A program made the position numbers and the translations under genes. From NCBI GenBank assembly GCA_009733575.1, contig ML769393.1:378628-442627 (forward strand): a DNA stretch of 64,000 nucleotides, written 5' to 3'. This stretch comes from Gymnopus androsaceus JB14. Its lineage: Eukaryota; Basidiomycota; Agaricomycetes; Agaricales; Omphalotaceae. The notes under the pieces are model-generated. The model saw nothing but the letters and a program-made list of their open reading frames with translations. It had not been told where the DNA came from and did not search any database. Positions 36,854 to 47,867 of this stretch are shown piece after piece (position 1 is the stretch's first letter; each line of letters begins with the position of its first letter).

Positions 36854-38085
36854 ATGTACTCGAGTGGTCCCCTCCTTGCGCTTCTGGCAGCTTCCTTGTT
36901 TGCAACCTCCGTTCCCGCTCATCCTACCTCTCTTCCAACTCGAGAAGTGGAACTACTTCATAATGTCACCATCTTCACGCCACCCTCCACGTACACGATT
37001 CCGAGAACTCTGTATGCCCGGACCTTACTCCTTGAGACAGACGATGATGAGAAGGATGTCCTACTCGCAACTTGGGAAAATTACACTCCAGATCCTGAAT
37101 TACCGTACTTTCCCATATTCCGGTCGACAGATGGTGGTTTAACTTGGGCAGAAATCTCACGAGTGACGGATCAGGTTAATGGGTGGGGTTTGCGGTACCA
37201 GCCATTTTTGTATGAACTGCCCAGCGCATTCGGAGGATTTGCAGCTGGCACGATTTTATGCGCAGGAAACTCAATTCCGGCAGACCTTTCTGCGACTCAA
37301 ATTGATTTATATGCGAGTACGGATTCGGGGTGCGTAAAAAAAGCTTGTTTCCTTGTATATTCTTGTTGATATTTTTTTTTGTTCTGTCAACAGTCTAACT
37401 TGGAAATTCGTCTCTAAAATCGCGAGCGGCGGAACTGCTGAGCCTATTGACGGCCTCACACCCATTTGGGAACCTTTCCTCATGCTTTACGAAGACGAGA
37501 TGATAGTGTTTTACTCCGACCAGCGCGACTTTGAATTTTGCGCAAAAGCTGGTTCATCAAACCTCCACGGACCTTTTGACGTGGGGAGACGTCGTCGACG
37601 ATGTCGCTTATGATGTCTACGATGATCGACCAGGAATGACCACTGTTGCTCTTTTGCCCAATGGTTCCTACATCATGACCTACGAGTTTTTTGGAGCTCC
37701 GGAGGCTGCCTTTGCAGCCTACTACCGTATCTCCGATGACCCCACTGCGTTCAATTCTGCCCCTGGGCAAGTCATTCAAGCGACAGATGGGACGATCCCT
37801 ACTAGCTCTCCATACATCACTTGGAGTCCTGCTGGTGGAGCAAATGGTACACTCGCTGTAAACGCTGCAAGTGACACCGACGTTTACTTGAATCGATGTC
37901 TTGGTGCCCCGAATGCTTGGACGCGAGTTTCCACTACGGAGATCGCTTCGTATAGTCGGAATTTGCGTGTGCTTCCAAATGACATCCTGCTGATTACAGC
38001 TGCGGGTCCGCTTGGTGGAAGTGATAATTCTGTTACGACTAGCAGCATGGACTTGAGTGCCATAACTTTGGCGGCTTGCGATTAG
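36854..38085 (+). CDS. Secreted Asp-box (BNR) glycosidase-like protein, GH93/sialidase fold
   Basis: Predicted six-bladed beta-propeller secreted protein resembling fungal exo-arabinanase/sialidase-like enzymes. The signal peptide is MYSSGPLLALLAASLFATSVPAHP. Asp boxes are visible as STDGGLTW, STDSG-LTW (across the intron at about 37329-37391) and STDLLTWGD. Conserved blocks PIFRSTDGG, GAPEAAFAAYYRIS and TSSPYITWSPAGG follow. About 390 residues, normal. A one-base insertion in a four-T run (37536-37539) breaks the frame between SDQRDFEF and AQKLVHQTS; the sequence on both sides is well conserved. Substrate is not determinable, though plant arabinan is a common one for this group. Confidence 0.8.
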
Positions 38086-39163
38086 CACAGGGATACTTTA
38101 AATTGTGAACGTGTAAACATCCGTATTTGAATAATCAAATTTATTTCCAAACGACGGTTTGACTGTGCTACTGTATCTCAGCCATAAGTACCAGGTCAGT
38201 GATGGATGCTGCGTCGTGAATGCCCCGGAACCGTCGTTTTTATACAGGGACCTGCCGTGTAATACACTTTCTTCCTTTTTCCTTCCTTCCTTCCTTCCTT
38301 GGGGAAGATGAAGTAGAATAGATGTTTGTATATCCAATTTTGTAACTTTATAACTTTGTCAGGAGAGAGAACAAGCGGGTATGGACTGGAAGTACCCATT
38401 CTGCATCGAGCTTCAGACTCAATTTCCGGAAACCCATAGTTGAACCCTTTGCCTTGAAGTTGAAGCGCCGGCCTGAACGAAGGCCCATGTGACTGAGAAG
38501 AGAGAAGAGGGGCAGGTGGACAGACGGACGATTTAGCTGCGTCAAACTACTAGACATGGATGAAAAACGCGCGTCCAGAAACGTCTCACTCCGAATTTGT
38601 TCCCTTTATTTCATGTAGACCAAATACTAAAACGTTGTAGTATAGTGAGTAGTACTTATGCAGTACACAGCTGGACCAGGTTCCGAGTCAGCAAGCAGGA
38701 AATTCAACTACTCCGACCAGATTCCGAGTCGATTATTAATCTGCGAATTTGAGTCAACCAATAATTCTGTAGTTTAAATTGCGCCGTAAGTAGCTGACCT
38801 TTGAATCGGGTTGTCGCTCTCAAAGCTAATCCCCAGTGGTCCCCCACCTCCCTCAAAGACACCTATCCATCCATCTCACCGACCAAGCCGGCAAAAACCA
38901 TCCTCGTTGCGAAGAGTGTCAGTTACCACACAGGAAAGGAGAATTACAGCGCAAGTTATAAGGATAATTTATCCAGAGTAACGACAATTGCATAAAAATG
39001 CCGCACTTCCAGTAGAAAGATTCTAGCCCTCCTTCCCGTTCCAACGGGATATCCGGCTGCCTAGGACGCGTAAACCACTTTAATAACTGACAACCATCGC
39101 CGAATAATCATGAGAAAAAGTATAAATAACGTTCTGAAGAAAATACCAGATCCAAGGAACACA
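38086..39163. other. Intergenic with CTTC microsatellite
   Basis: Contains (CTTC)n at 38281-38300 and an AC/AT-rich stretch. No gene supported. Confidence 0.45.
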
Positions 39164-39780
39164 ATGGTAACTACCGTCAAACAGCTCGTTCTCGTGAAAC
39201 CAGCTGGGAGAAAGCAATGTGCCCGTCCCAGAACTAGGCGAACTCAATTCAACATTCAAGCTCCAAAGCGTCGAGCTCCCTGAAGTAAAGGATGGACAGT
39301 TGCTGGTACGTTGTTCAACAAAAAGATATAAAAGTACACGCTTACATTTGCGATTAGATCCAGCCCATATTCTTTAGCAATGACCCAGGTCAGACAACCT
39401 CGAGCGTACCCTGATTATGGTGTTGATCACTGGCAGAAAATAGCTCAGCGCGGTTGGATTTACCCAAACCAAGACGAAAGACGCACATACATGAAACCTG
39501 TTCAGGCTGGCGAATGCATGAAAGCATTGGCTTTGGCAAAGGTATTAGAGTCAAAAGACGCCTCGATTGCGGAGGGAAATTTTGTGGTAGCTTCATGTGG
39601 CTGGATCGAAAAGGCTGTCGTCGACACCAAAGACATCTTTTCCCTGCCTATGATACCGGGGTTGAGTCCTAGCGTCTCCCTTGGTGCATTTGGTCGGCGC
39701 GCCCACTGTCGTATTGTTGAAAGCTAAACTCACTAATCATCAAGGCGGTACTGGCTTGACTGCCTTCTTTGGCCGTGGGT
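39164..39780 (+). pseudogene. MDR reductase (prostaglandin reductase-like), 5' half
   Basis: Leading half of an NADP-dependent double-bond reductase of the PTGR/alkenal type. The start MVTTVKQLVLVKPAGRK is followed, after one inserted base near 39214, by NVPVPELGELNSTFKLQ, VELPEVKDGQLL, an intron (about 39306-39379) and, via a second small intron ending near 39445, NDPAQRGWIYPNQDERR. Then come SCGWIEKAVV, LGAFG and, over another intron, GTGLTAFFGRG and a stop near 39777. The nucleotide-binding domain that should follow is missing on this strand. A 3' half of the same family begins about 100 bp on, on the opposite strand. The locus looks broken by rearrangement rather than point decay. Confidence 0.7.
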
Positions 39781-39868
39781 AACAATATCCCGAGGTGGCT
39801 TGATGATCAATTCGATAAAAATAGTGTGTTTATTCTTCCAAATCAACTAGTGGCTTCAAAAAATCTTG

Positions 39869-40715
39869 CTACAAATCAGCGATCTGCGTAACCAACTTGC
39901 CCGTATTTTTCCCGCTAAATAATCTCATCCACACCTCGGGCACCTTCTCAAACTCGGTGCATCGCACAATGGTTTCTCCACCTGATACGGAAAGCTTGCC
40001 TTCCTTGACTGCGGTGGATAAGACGTCAATAGCTTCAGCCCGACGTGAATAGTAGTCGATGACGACGAAGCCTACGTAGTAGAGGAACGATTGAATGAGT
40101 TAAAAGATTCTTCGAATCAAGACAAAGAAAAGTAAAGAACCTTGAACAGTGATTCGATTCATTATAACCTCGACCCAGTTATCCAAAACCGTCTGGCTCC
40201 TATCGTTATATGCAGCTATCGCGCCACAAGCAGCGACACGGCCATGTTTCTTGATTAACGACAGACATGCGTTAAGGATGGAGCCACCGACATTGTCAAA
40301 GTAACAGTCGACGTAGGAAGGCTTTGCAGCCTGAGCTAGATCTGTGGAGAAGGAGGGAGATTTGTAGTTTCTACAGACAAAGGAAAGAGCGTAAGGAGAA
40401 CGAGCAGTCGCAAAGAGGATTTAAAAAATGATACGCACAAAGCAACATCAGCGCCGATCTTCTTTAGCCATTCGCATTTATCATCGGAACCCGCGATCGC
40501 AATCACTTTGCTAGCCTTGAAAACGTGTTTCGCGAGCTGTACGACAACGTTGCCTGTTGCACTATAGAGGCAATTGAAATCAGCAATGTTTGTGTTGAAC
40601 AAGATATCCACCTACCCAGCTGCGCCAGAAACAATAATCTCTTGTCCCTCCTTCAACTTACATATCTCTGTCAAACCAAAATACGATACGCCACATAGTA
40701 CTAAAATCAAGGTCA
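39869..40715 (-). pseudogene. MDR reductase, 3' half on opposite strand
   Basis: C-terminal two thirds of a PTGR-like reductase. Visible blocks are LCGVSYFGLTEICKLKEGQ, IIVSGAAG-ATGNVVVQLAKH (cofactor loop, split by an intron near 40560-40612), VIAIAGSDDKCEWLKKIGADVAL, YVDCYFDNVGGSILNACL, GRVAACGAIAAYN and the end VWMRLFSGKNTGKLVTQIADL with stop at 39869-39871. It begins at an intron acceptor near 40715 with no N-terminal catalytic domain upstream. Its first residues overlap in family alignment with the last residues of the plus-strand half at 39.2-39.8 kb, so the two are not simply one gene flipped in the middle unless a few codons were duplicated. Sequence is otherwise undamaged. Confidence 0.72.
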
Positions 40716-40759
40716 GAAATGCAGTCGAAGGTAGAAAAAGAGCAAACTCATAGTCATTT

Positions 40760-41028
40760 TTATTGGGCAGCCATTTGGGTTCTTTCTTTGAGCAGAAACT
40801 GGTTGATAGCGTCGAGAGTATAGGATTGGACCGCGTCGTCGGCAGTAAACATTGTCGGCATAAAGATCGACTGGAATTCGACCAGTTGAGTACTATAAAT
40901 CAAGATCAAAAAGTCAATCAATGAATCATCCTTTGCGACTCGTTGGTTATATGCGCTTGGGCGCCAAAACCAGTTCAAAACCAAATTGGCGCCGGAGCAT
41001 CGTCTTCCGTTCTTCTTGAATCTTCCAT
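40760..41028 (-). CDS. Possible small protein, unknown
   Basis: A two-exon reading (MEDSRRTEDDAPAPI, intron about 40896-40980, then TQLVEFQSIFMPTMF and DAINQFLLKERTQMAAQ) gives about 58 residues. It is divergent from the next gene with 175 bp between. Canonical splice ends and an uninterrupted frame are the only support. I recognise no family. Confidence 0.22.
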
Positions 41029-41203
41029 CGACTTATCTTAATCTGCCTCTACAACACGAGATTCAGTCTGCTACTAGGTATGTTTCAAAGAGCAGACTAC
41101 TCGGAATAGTCTCAATACTTTGGTCAGATCTCAAATCCGATCTCACTAAAACACCTCGACTTCAACTCGTTTACGAAGACTTGCTTGTCTCTCTTTCTTT
41201 CCC

Positions 41204-43051
41204 TGCAATGGCAACTACACGTATCATTCCAGACGCTGAAATGGATTCCATGAGCCTTCCAAAATTGAAAGCTTACGCGAAGGAATTATCTATTGAAAAA
41301 CACTCGAAATTGGACAAGCCAGAATTGCTATCAAGGATACGCGAGAACCTTCGACAAAGGACTAATGTGAGCAATACCGGGGCTGTGTATCATTCTGCTT
41401 CTAAATTTGCGCAGCTGTTGTCTATCTTCAAGAACAGTCGAACCGGAAAGCTCTCTGATGTCCAAAGACCTTCTTCATCCAATAGCTCAAATGACAAACC
41501 TGTTCCCTCTTCGATTCCCTCAACCTTATCTCCAATACCTTCTAGAAAAAACCCATCTACAACGCCCTTGACTGCTGTAAAACCTATGATCTCTCAAGAA
41601 TCCGAAGCTAACCAGGTCCAGAAACGTCTAGCGGAGGCGGCTACAGCTCTGAAGAAGGAGGTCTCTAACAAGAAAGAAGCCAAGTGGATTGGGGAAGTCA
41701 TAGATTGGTTGGTTGATACACTATGGGTGCGTCAGTCCATAATTTCTGTTACGCTTTGGATACCAGTCATTTTCTCACTAGGCCGAGGCTCCATCGGGTC
41801 CTGACTTATCTGCGGTCGGAGAAGTTTTCAAGCATATGGAGGATGTGTACCCCGCGGCTCCCACGTCTTCCCTAGACGTCGCCTACTTTGCGCTAGTCAC
41901 GATGCAAGTCCGACTCAAAACCGTCGTATTGAACGCGGTAGTGTGGAACGAGTGTCAACAATACGTTATGCATGGTATCTTGGTATTTGTCTTCGAGTTT
42001 CATATCGTTTCAATTTGGCTAACCGCAACGTTGACCAGTTCGCTGCCGCTAAAAGCAAATCGTTTGGTAATCTCATTTTGATCCTTTTTGGTCATCTATC
42101 TCACCTTGCAACACCAAAAGCAAAGGAACTTGGAGACATATATCTTCGTTTCTACGGTCGGTTTCTCTGTGCCGACCTATCCGTAAACATCGAGCTAAAA
42201 TATCTGGTGAGTTTTACCTTTCAGCTCTTTCTTACTGTCATCTTATATTTTCGCTTGCGCTAGATCCTCACGCTCTTCATCAGAACGTTCGAGCAAGGCA
42301 AAAATAGGCAAGAGTTGAGCGAACTGATACAGGAGTAAGTTTAAGATTAGTTAGATAGTTTGGTCTAACACCACTTAGCGGCCGACTCGTCCGCTCAGCC
42401 CTCCTCTTAAAAGGTACCTTCTCATTCCAAACAAGTTCGCCAAGCTGACCATTCTCAGATGAAACGTTTACCCAGGCCGCTGTAAAACTGTTTGCAGACC
42501 TTCATCCGACCGAAGAGGCCCGTCTTCACGCTATCGAAGATTCATTTAGGATTCTTTTGAGCACGAAACAGGACGTTCAGCGGCTCCAAGACGTTGCTCA
42601 TCTAGCGTGCGCGGATATGCGAGCGTTCCTCGAGAGGCTGGTTTCGAGCGCAGTACCGGTCAAAAACAGCAGACCAAACGAGGCGTCACAAACAGAGCAG
42701 CTAACTCCACGCAAAAAATCAAAGAGAAGCGACACGAAAGAGAACGGTGCGTCTAAACATGCATAACATCTAAATTACCCATCATATGTCGTCGCCTACA
42801 GAAGGTGACAAGCCTGCGACGCCGGTTAGCGCATCTCCATCTAAGATCGCGAAGAGCGAGAGTAGTCAAAAACCTGTATGTTTAACTAGCTTTCTATGTC
42901 TGAGATATACGCTGAATCCCCTTTGTTTCTATAGAAACCGTTAAAGCAGCGTCGACTCGAGTTCGTGCCCAATGTGGTTCCGTCTAAACGCATCATCGAC
43001 TCGGAAGGCGAGAAACCTACTAAATCGAAGAAGTCTAAAACCGGCTTCTAA
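41204..43051 (+). CDS. SAP/Rho-N-like domain protein, unknown function
   Basis: The N-terminus MATTRIIPDAEMDSM is followed by LPKLKAYAKELSI-KLDKPELLSRIRE, which has the helix-extended-helix spacing of SAP or Rho-N domains (residues 15-45) and could bind nucleic acid. A Ser/Pro-rich linker (residues 75-130) leads to a coiled region QVQKRLAEAATALKKEV and WIGEVIDWLVDTLW. After introns come ELGDIYLRFYGRFL, ILTLFIRTFEQGKN, AAVKLFADLHPTEEARLHAIEDSF, QRLQDVAHLACADMR, and a Lys/Arg-rich nuclear-type tail ending KSKKSKTGF. Exon borders at 41730-41960 are unsure, and a missing base near 41897 may be needed to join the parts. No wider family recognised; nuclear location is inferred from the basic tail. 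Confidence 0.6.
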
Positions 43052-43440
43052 TATGTGCTCTTCAAGATTTCCTTTGGTTGTCATGGACTGTGTATCGTAT
43101 TGGTAAAGGATTTTGGAAGGAAAAAGGACCATTGTAATTGTATCGCGTGGAAACTGTTGTACAACTTAAAGTTATGTTTCACAGCCCTTGAGCGCTTGTA
43201 TGTTGTTGTATGTTGTTTTATATGTCGTTCCACAGCCTGGCTCAGATGCAGACCTTTGTCTAATGTTCCGTCTTTCATCGAAAAACCCATCGTCGAAGGG
43301 AGCGGCGGTTTACACCCTTCCGCCGTGATACCTTAAAGATCGCATGCCATTCCTTCGATTCCACATTCGAGCTTCTTGAATGATGGCCAAGTTAGCTGGT
43401 GGGGCCGGGCGTTGGTCCGGGCTTGTTGATCGGTGTGGAA

Positions 43441-43544
43441 TAGACTCGAACCACTCCCTGCTGCAGAGACGTGATGTGCGGAAAGTCTTTACACGGGTGC
43501 CTTGAGCACCTAAAGTCTTTACACGGGCGACTGGTTCGAGTCTA
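43441..43544. mobile_element. MITE, 104 bp, 9-bp target duplication
   Basis: Perfect 13-bp terminal inverted repeats TAGACTCGAACCA (43441-43453) and TGGTTCGAGTCTA (43532-43544) are bounded on both sides by the same nine bases GGTGTGGAA (43432-43440 and 43545-43553). Inside is a duplicated AAAGTCTTTACACGGG around a small GGTGC/GCACC hairpin. Nine-base duplications are typical of Mutator-like transposases acting in trans. No coding capacity. Confidence 0.85.
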
Positions 43545-44128
43545 GGTGTGGAAGTTCTATCAGAACGCACCCGACGCTAGCATAGCGCCTGACTCTCATA
43601 CCGCCATTCAATTCAATTCCTGTTCATTGCTTCTAGATCCCCGGATGTTGTATTTTTCTTTCTGTTCAAAGCTCATACTGCAAACCCATCTTCATCGCCG
43701 GCCTTTGCGTTGTCTTTTATCCTGGTCTGGTGTTACGCACCTCTTTATCACCGACCGTCCTTCACGACAACGACAACGACCTTCGCTGTCATCCCTTTTT
43801 CAGGTGACTTCTTTTCCGGGACTCAAAAAAGAAGTATACCGACAATTCTAATTAAAAAAGTCACGCACAAACCTTATTTCTTTCTTCCTTATAACTACGA
43901 CCTAGTTCTGAACAATATTACCTTCCCTTTTTGCCCTCGTACCACCATCATCTGCGTGAACGGTAGCTCACCAGATCGATTTCGCTGAGACTGTATACGG
44001 AGTAGCAGTTTCGTCTCGTGCCTTCGACACTCGGGATCGACTCAGAAGGTATAATTATCTTCTCTTATCGATTTTTTTTCGTTTCATTCTGCTATGCCAC
44101 TCGCGACGCGCGACGTGGCATACATACT

Positions 44129-44155
44129 CAAGTCCTTCGTTCAACGAAGGACTTG
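44129..44155. repeat. Perfect hairpin, 13-bp arms
   Basis: CAAGTCCTTCGTT, one C, then AACGAAGGACTTG. It sits 320 bp upstream of the zinc-finger gene start, probably in its leader or promoter. Role unknown. Confidence 0.75.
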
Positions 44156-44473
44156 TTTCTCGAGTCTTATAACGAACTTGCGGTGGAGTAGGACTACGCG
44201 CGCCGAAATACACACCTGCTCAACGTTGGACGCGACGAACAAATACTTTTGTTCTTATTATACTTTTACTTTGACGAGCAATATCTTGTCAACCGACTTT
44301 GCTACAATGTATCTTTTACTTTGTATTTCGGCCAATTTTTCGTACTTATGATTTCATTGCCCGACGAATCGAATCATTCACCTTTTGCCCACAACCGCGA
44401 GCTTTTGACTGACCACCACCTACTGCCGTTCTTTCTCTTTCTTTGAAGATTTCGCGCTGCACAAAGTATAGGC

Positions 44474-47400
44474 ATGGCTAAAAGCGCCAAAGACGTTATG
44501 CGAAAGGTGAAAGGACTGTCACATTATGTGAGTCCTTAAATAAATCCTTTTTCATACATTTTTACTAATGATCAAGCATAGGGCACGTTCTCAATCCCAA
44601 AAGCTCAAGACCAGCTCCTCGCGGAAATTGACGGGCAAGACCAACATCTCGATGAGATCAACCCCGCTGAATCTGTAAACTAGTTTTTCAGTCTGTTCTC
44701 CTTTGCGCATAGCTCACTCGAACTTTGTTTTTCGATAGACTGGACCCGGATCGAATAATGAATCAGAATCTGTACGCCATTTTTTTCACTGAATATCACC
44801 CGCTTGACCTTTCTTTTTTTGATAGATTCAAGTCGAAGCCGATGCCAATGAATACGACTGCGACGAGGAAGATTCTGCGACCGACGAATGGGATGAAAAA
44901 CACAATAATGACGAAGTAGGGAACCCCGCTCAGTGCTCTCTGTCATTCCTTGCTCAACAGTTTTTGATAACTTTAGGAACTCCATTTTTGCGCCTCTTGT
45001 TCCGCCTTCTGTCCTTCTGGGAACCGAATCTTGATATCCTCACTTCCTATATCCGAAGATGACCCTGCAAAATTTTTTCCCTCCCCACTTGATGCTGAAG
45101 GCGACAGCGATCCTCTCGTTCAGGTTCCGTGGCCATCCTCATGGGTTAAAGGTCGCAGGTATATATGCAGCAACCAGTGCGGAGCGATGTTCTGGCGTGC
45201 CATTGGCCGAGGGAGTGCATCTGATCAAAGAACTGAGTCAATGGCTATGCAGGAGCAATTACAGAATCTTAGTGGCGATGAGTTCAGATATCTTGTCGAT
45301 GACCCGGCGTTGGCTCTTCTGAGCGCCGACCATGCATGGATGTTCCGAGGCTGGACGTTTCCCTGCCCTATTCTAGGAAGATTTGACGCGAATATCATTG
45401 TATCGGTTGGGACTAGGCCAAAAGCTGTAGTCAAAGTGGGCTGCCTGGATCACGGGCACGGTCTCCTGGTCTTTTCTTTTATCGATCTTGTTTCGAACGC
45501 GGGCAATATTCTGGTCGCCATCCCACAAAACTATTGGGATGGAACTGAGGCGGACCTTGACCTCATCCTGAATAATATTCGGTTCTACCTGCTCGAACAG
45601 TGGTCCCCCAAAGACTGTGGTCAACTTCGTTGGCCTCCAGGAACAGAACAGGCGGTGATCGATGCTTTCGAACAGCGTCGAGCGCAACTTCCTCACCACC
45701 GAGAGTCCTATCGCGACAAATTCCAGACTGTTCGAATCAGAAAAAATCTGGATTTATCAACCATGGGCAAAGATGATCATCGAGAGGTCCATAACGCCGT
45801 TATGAAGTCGCTCCCAGAGGTGCGAACGTTCTGTGATTCTGCTATCATCCACCCAATGGCACTCCGGCCGTTCAAGGACGACTCCAGGAAAGCGGATCAC
45901 TGCCATTTTTTTGGCACTCTCCGAGAGTCCGTTGATGATACCGGTAACTTGTAAGGCCCTTACGCTACATTTTGATTGCAGCTCACAATGTTTTCAGTGG
46001 AATCCAGGGGCCCGATTTCATAATGGAGGCTGCTTATTCTGCAGCTGTAGAACGCAACGAAGATCCCATTGCTGCTTCCGTAATTGCTCTTGACGAAGTA
46101 CTGGATAATGTGCGTGACTACTTCCTCAAGCCCCACCTTTTCCGCCAGCTCTTTCTGGGAAGTTTGGTCGATAACTGGAGCTCCCGTTATTCGCCCATGC
46201 TCAACTTTATGTATCGGACTCCGTTTCCAAAATTCATCACCAAGCCGAGTTTTGCCTCAAAAAAAATATATCCATCCGTTTTACCATACGGTCCTGATTA
46301 CATTAATGATCTGAAGGCGCAGGGTATGGTTGAGGTTGAGGGTGAGGTTGAGTTGGATGCGAGATCGATGAGACAGCTTGGGCCATTGAAGATGACGGAC
46401 AAGTTGAAGGCCAACCTTCAAGGTATGATCTTCTTTCTGTATTGTTGTCTTTATTGAAATGGCTTTGCAGCGGTCTATAACTCTGGCTGTCGGGTTGATA
46501 TCCAGACCTGGCTCGGGTATTTTTTCACACCTGATCGTCATATCTCCAAAGATGAGCAGGATCGTCAAGTTGTTGCATACAACTCCATGCCCTGGCTACA
46601 ATGTGGCGCCATTGGGTGCACTAGGCGATTCAAACTTGACTCTGAGGGGAAGTCAGTATTATTTTTTGAATGAATATGAGTAGATCGCCGCTAACGTTTG
46701 GAATTCCCAGGGCCCATTTAAGGTCCCACGTAAAGATCGAATGCTCGCAATGTGGCAAAAGGTTATCGTCAGCGGCTAAGCTTAGGTAAGTCGCCTTTGG
46801 TTCGCTAGTACTGGTACCTCTGTAATTATATCACAGATACCATGAACAGAGCCAGCATGACATGCACTTCCCATGTCCTGAGCCGGGCTGTACTGAGATC
46901 CTTACGAAATTAGCTTATCTCTTGTGAGTGTCTACGACTTTTCTCTTCCTTTCTAACGTGAACTTGCAATTGTAGGTATCACCAAGGAAAGGCTCATTCC
47001 GATCCAAAGGCTCCAAAAATCTTTATATGTGATCTATGTTTACCTGATGACATCTCACAACTACGATACGACCCCAAGAAGGATGTTGGCCTGAAGAAAT
47101 GGGAGTTTAGTCAATTGCGCTATCTACAGTATGTCCTATCTGATATTCATCATGTGTGTTAATGTTATGTTATGGTACAGACATCACCACTATGCTATCC
47201 ATGATCCAGGGCCCAACAGACCAAAAACTTTTGTGTGCGATCATCCAGATTGTGATCAGGCTTACTGGTATAGGGATAGTCTTGTGTATGTGCTACGCTC
47301 TATTATCTCCGCCTTGCTAACATTTATGCTAGTGATCACAAGAATTTGGTACACGACCCCAATTTCAAGAGGCTGCGATTTCCCTGTGGAGTGAAAGGTT

Positions 47401-47669
47401 GCAAGACAGATTGGGCCAGGAAAGAGGGAGTTTCTTTGATGTGAGCTTTCTGTCTTTGCTCTTAAGTTTGATCTAAAGTAATGACTGGCAGACGACACCA
47501 TATCAACCATCACCCAAATGATCCTTGGCCTTATGGACATATGATGATTGCTAAGAAGGCGCGGGAAGTAATGGGAAAGATTACCTGTGAAGCCGTTCTC
47601 GGGGATAGTAGGCTGAGTGAACAGTACTTAGAACTGACTAGCGACGACCGTCGTCGTCCTCACAAGTAG
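44474..47669 (+). CDS. Large multi-exon C2H2 zinc-finger protein
   Basis: About 830 residues. The start MAKSAKDVMRKVKGLSHYGTFSIP is read over an intron near 44529-44581, followed by acidic exons (YDCDEEDSATDEWDE). A Cys-containing segment HFCASCSAFCPSGN follows near 44985. The large central exon at 45031-45954 has no known domain. The C-terminal third, cut by six introns, is a run of C2H2 or C2HC fingers: LQCGAIGCTRRF...HLRSH, CSQCGKRLSSAAKLRYHEQSQH, CPEPGCTEILTKLAYLLYHQGKAH, CDHPDCDQAYWYRDSLVDHKNLVH, and CGVKGCKTDWARKEGVSLMRHHINHH. It looks like a lineage-specific nuclear protein. The final codons and stop (PHK stop) fall inside the 190-bp repeat beginning at 47660, so the original C-terminus was probably replaced. 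Confidence 0.75.
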
Positions 47670-47851
47670 CAGACCTTTAATTTGTAGCACAATATGAAGC
47701 GTAGAAAAGCCGATTTAGGCTTTGCAGTACACAATCGATTTGGTCACTTCCGAACGTAATTGACTTCTGAGATCTTTGGGGTACGCCCAAACATCCTCAT
47801 ACGAGCGTATCTCGACCTGAGAGCCCAAAGCAGTTTGCAAATCGGCCCCAG
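47660..47851. repeat. Direct repeat, left copy (MDR tail plus aminopeptidase fragment)
   Basis: Nearly identical to 50219-50406. The first 20 bp are the 3' end of an MDR gene (stop TAA at 47678-47680 in that frame). The rest, read on the minus strand, is the aminopeptidase P segment TALGSQVEIRSYEDVWAY, homologous to about 5996-6095. Confidence 0.85.
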
Positions 47852-47867
47852 ATTCACAGATATTGCT

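Larger units (their letters stand above)
43052..44473. other. Intergenic with MITE and hairpin
   Basis: Besides the 104-bp MITE at 43441-43544 and the perfect hairpin at 44129-44155, this stretch is pyrimidine rich toward the zinc-finger gene start at 44474, consistent with its promoter and leader. Confidence 0.45.

Noticed and set aside
43530..43553. tRNA T-arm / B-box (GGTTCGAGTC)
   Set aside because: The motif is half of the perfect MITE inverted repeat and is matched by the same word in reverse 90 bp away; no D-arm or anticodon arm can be drawn.
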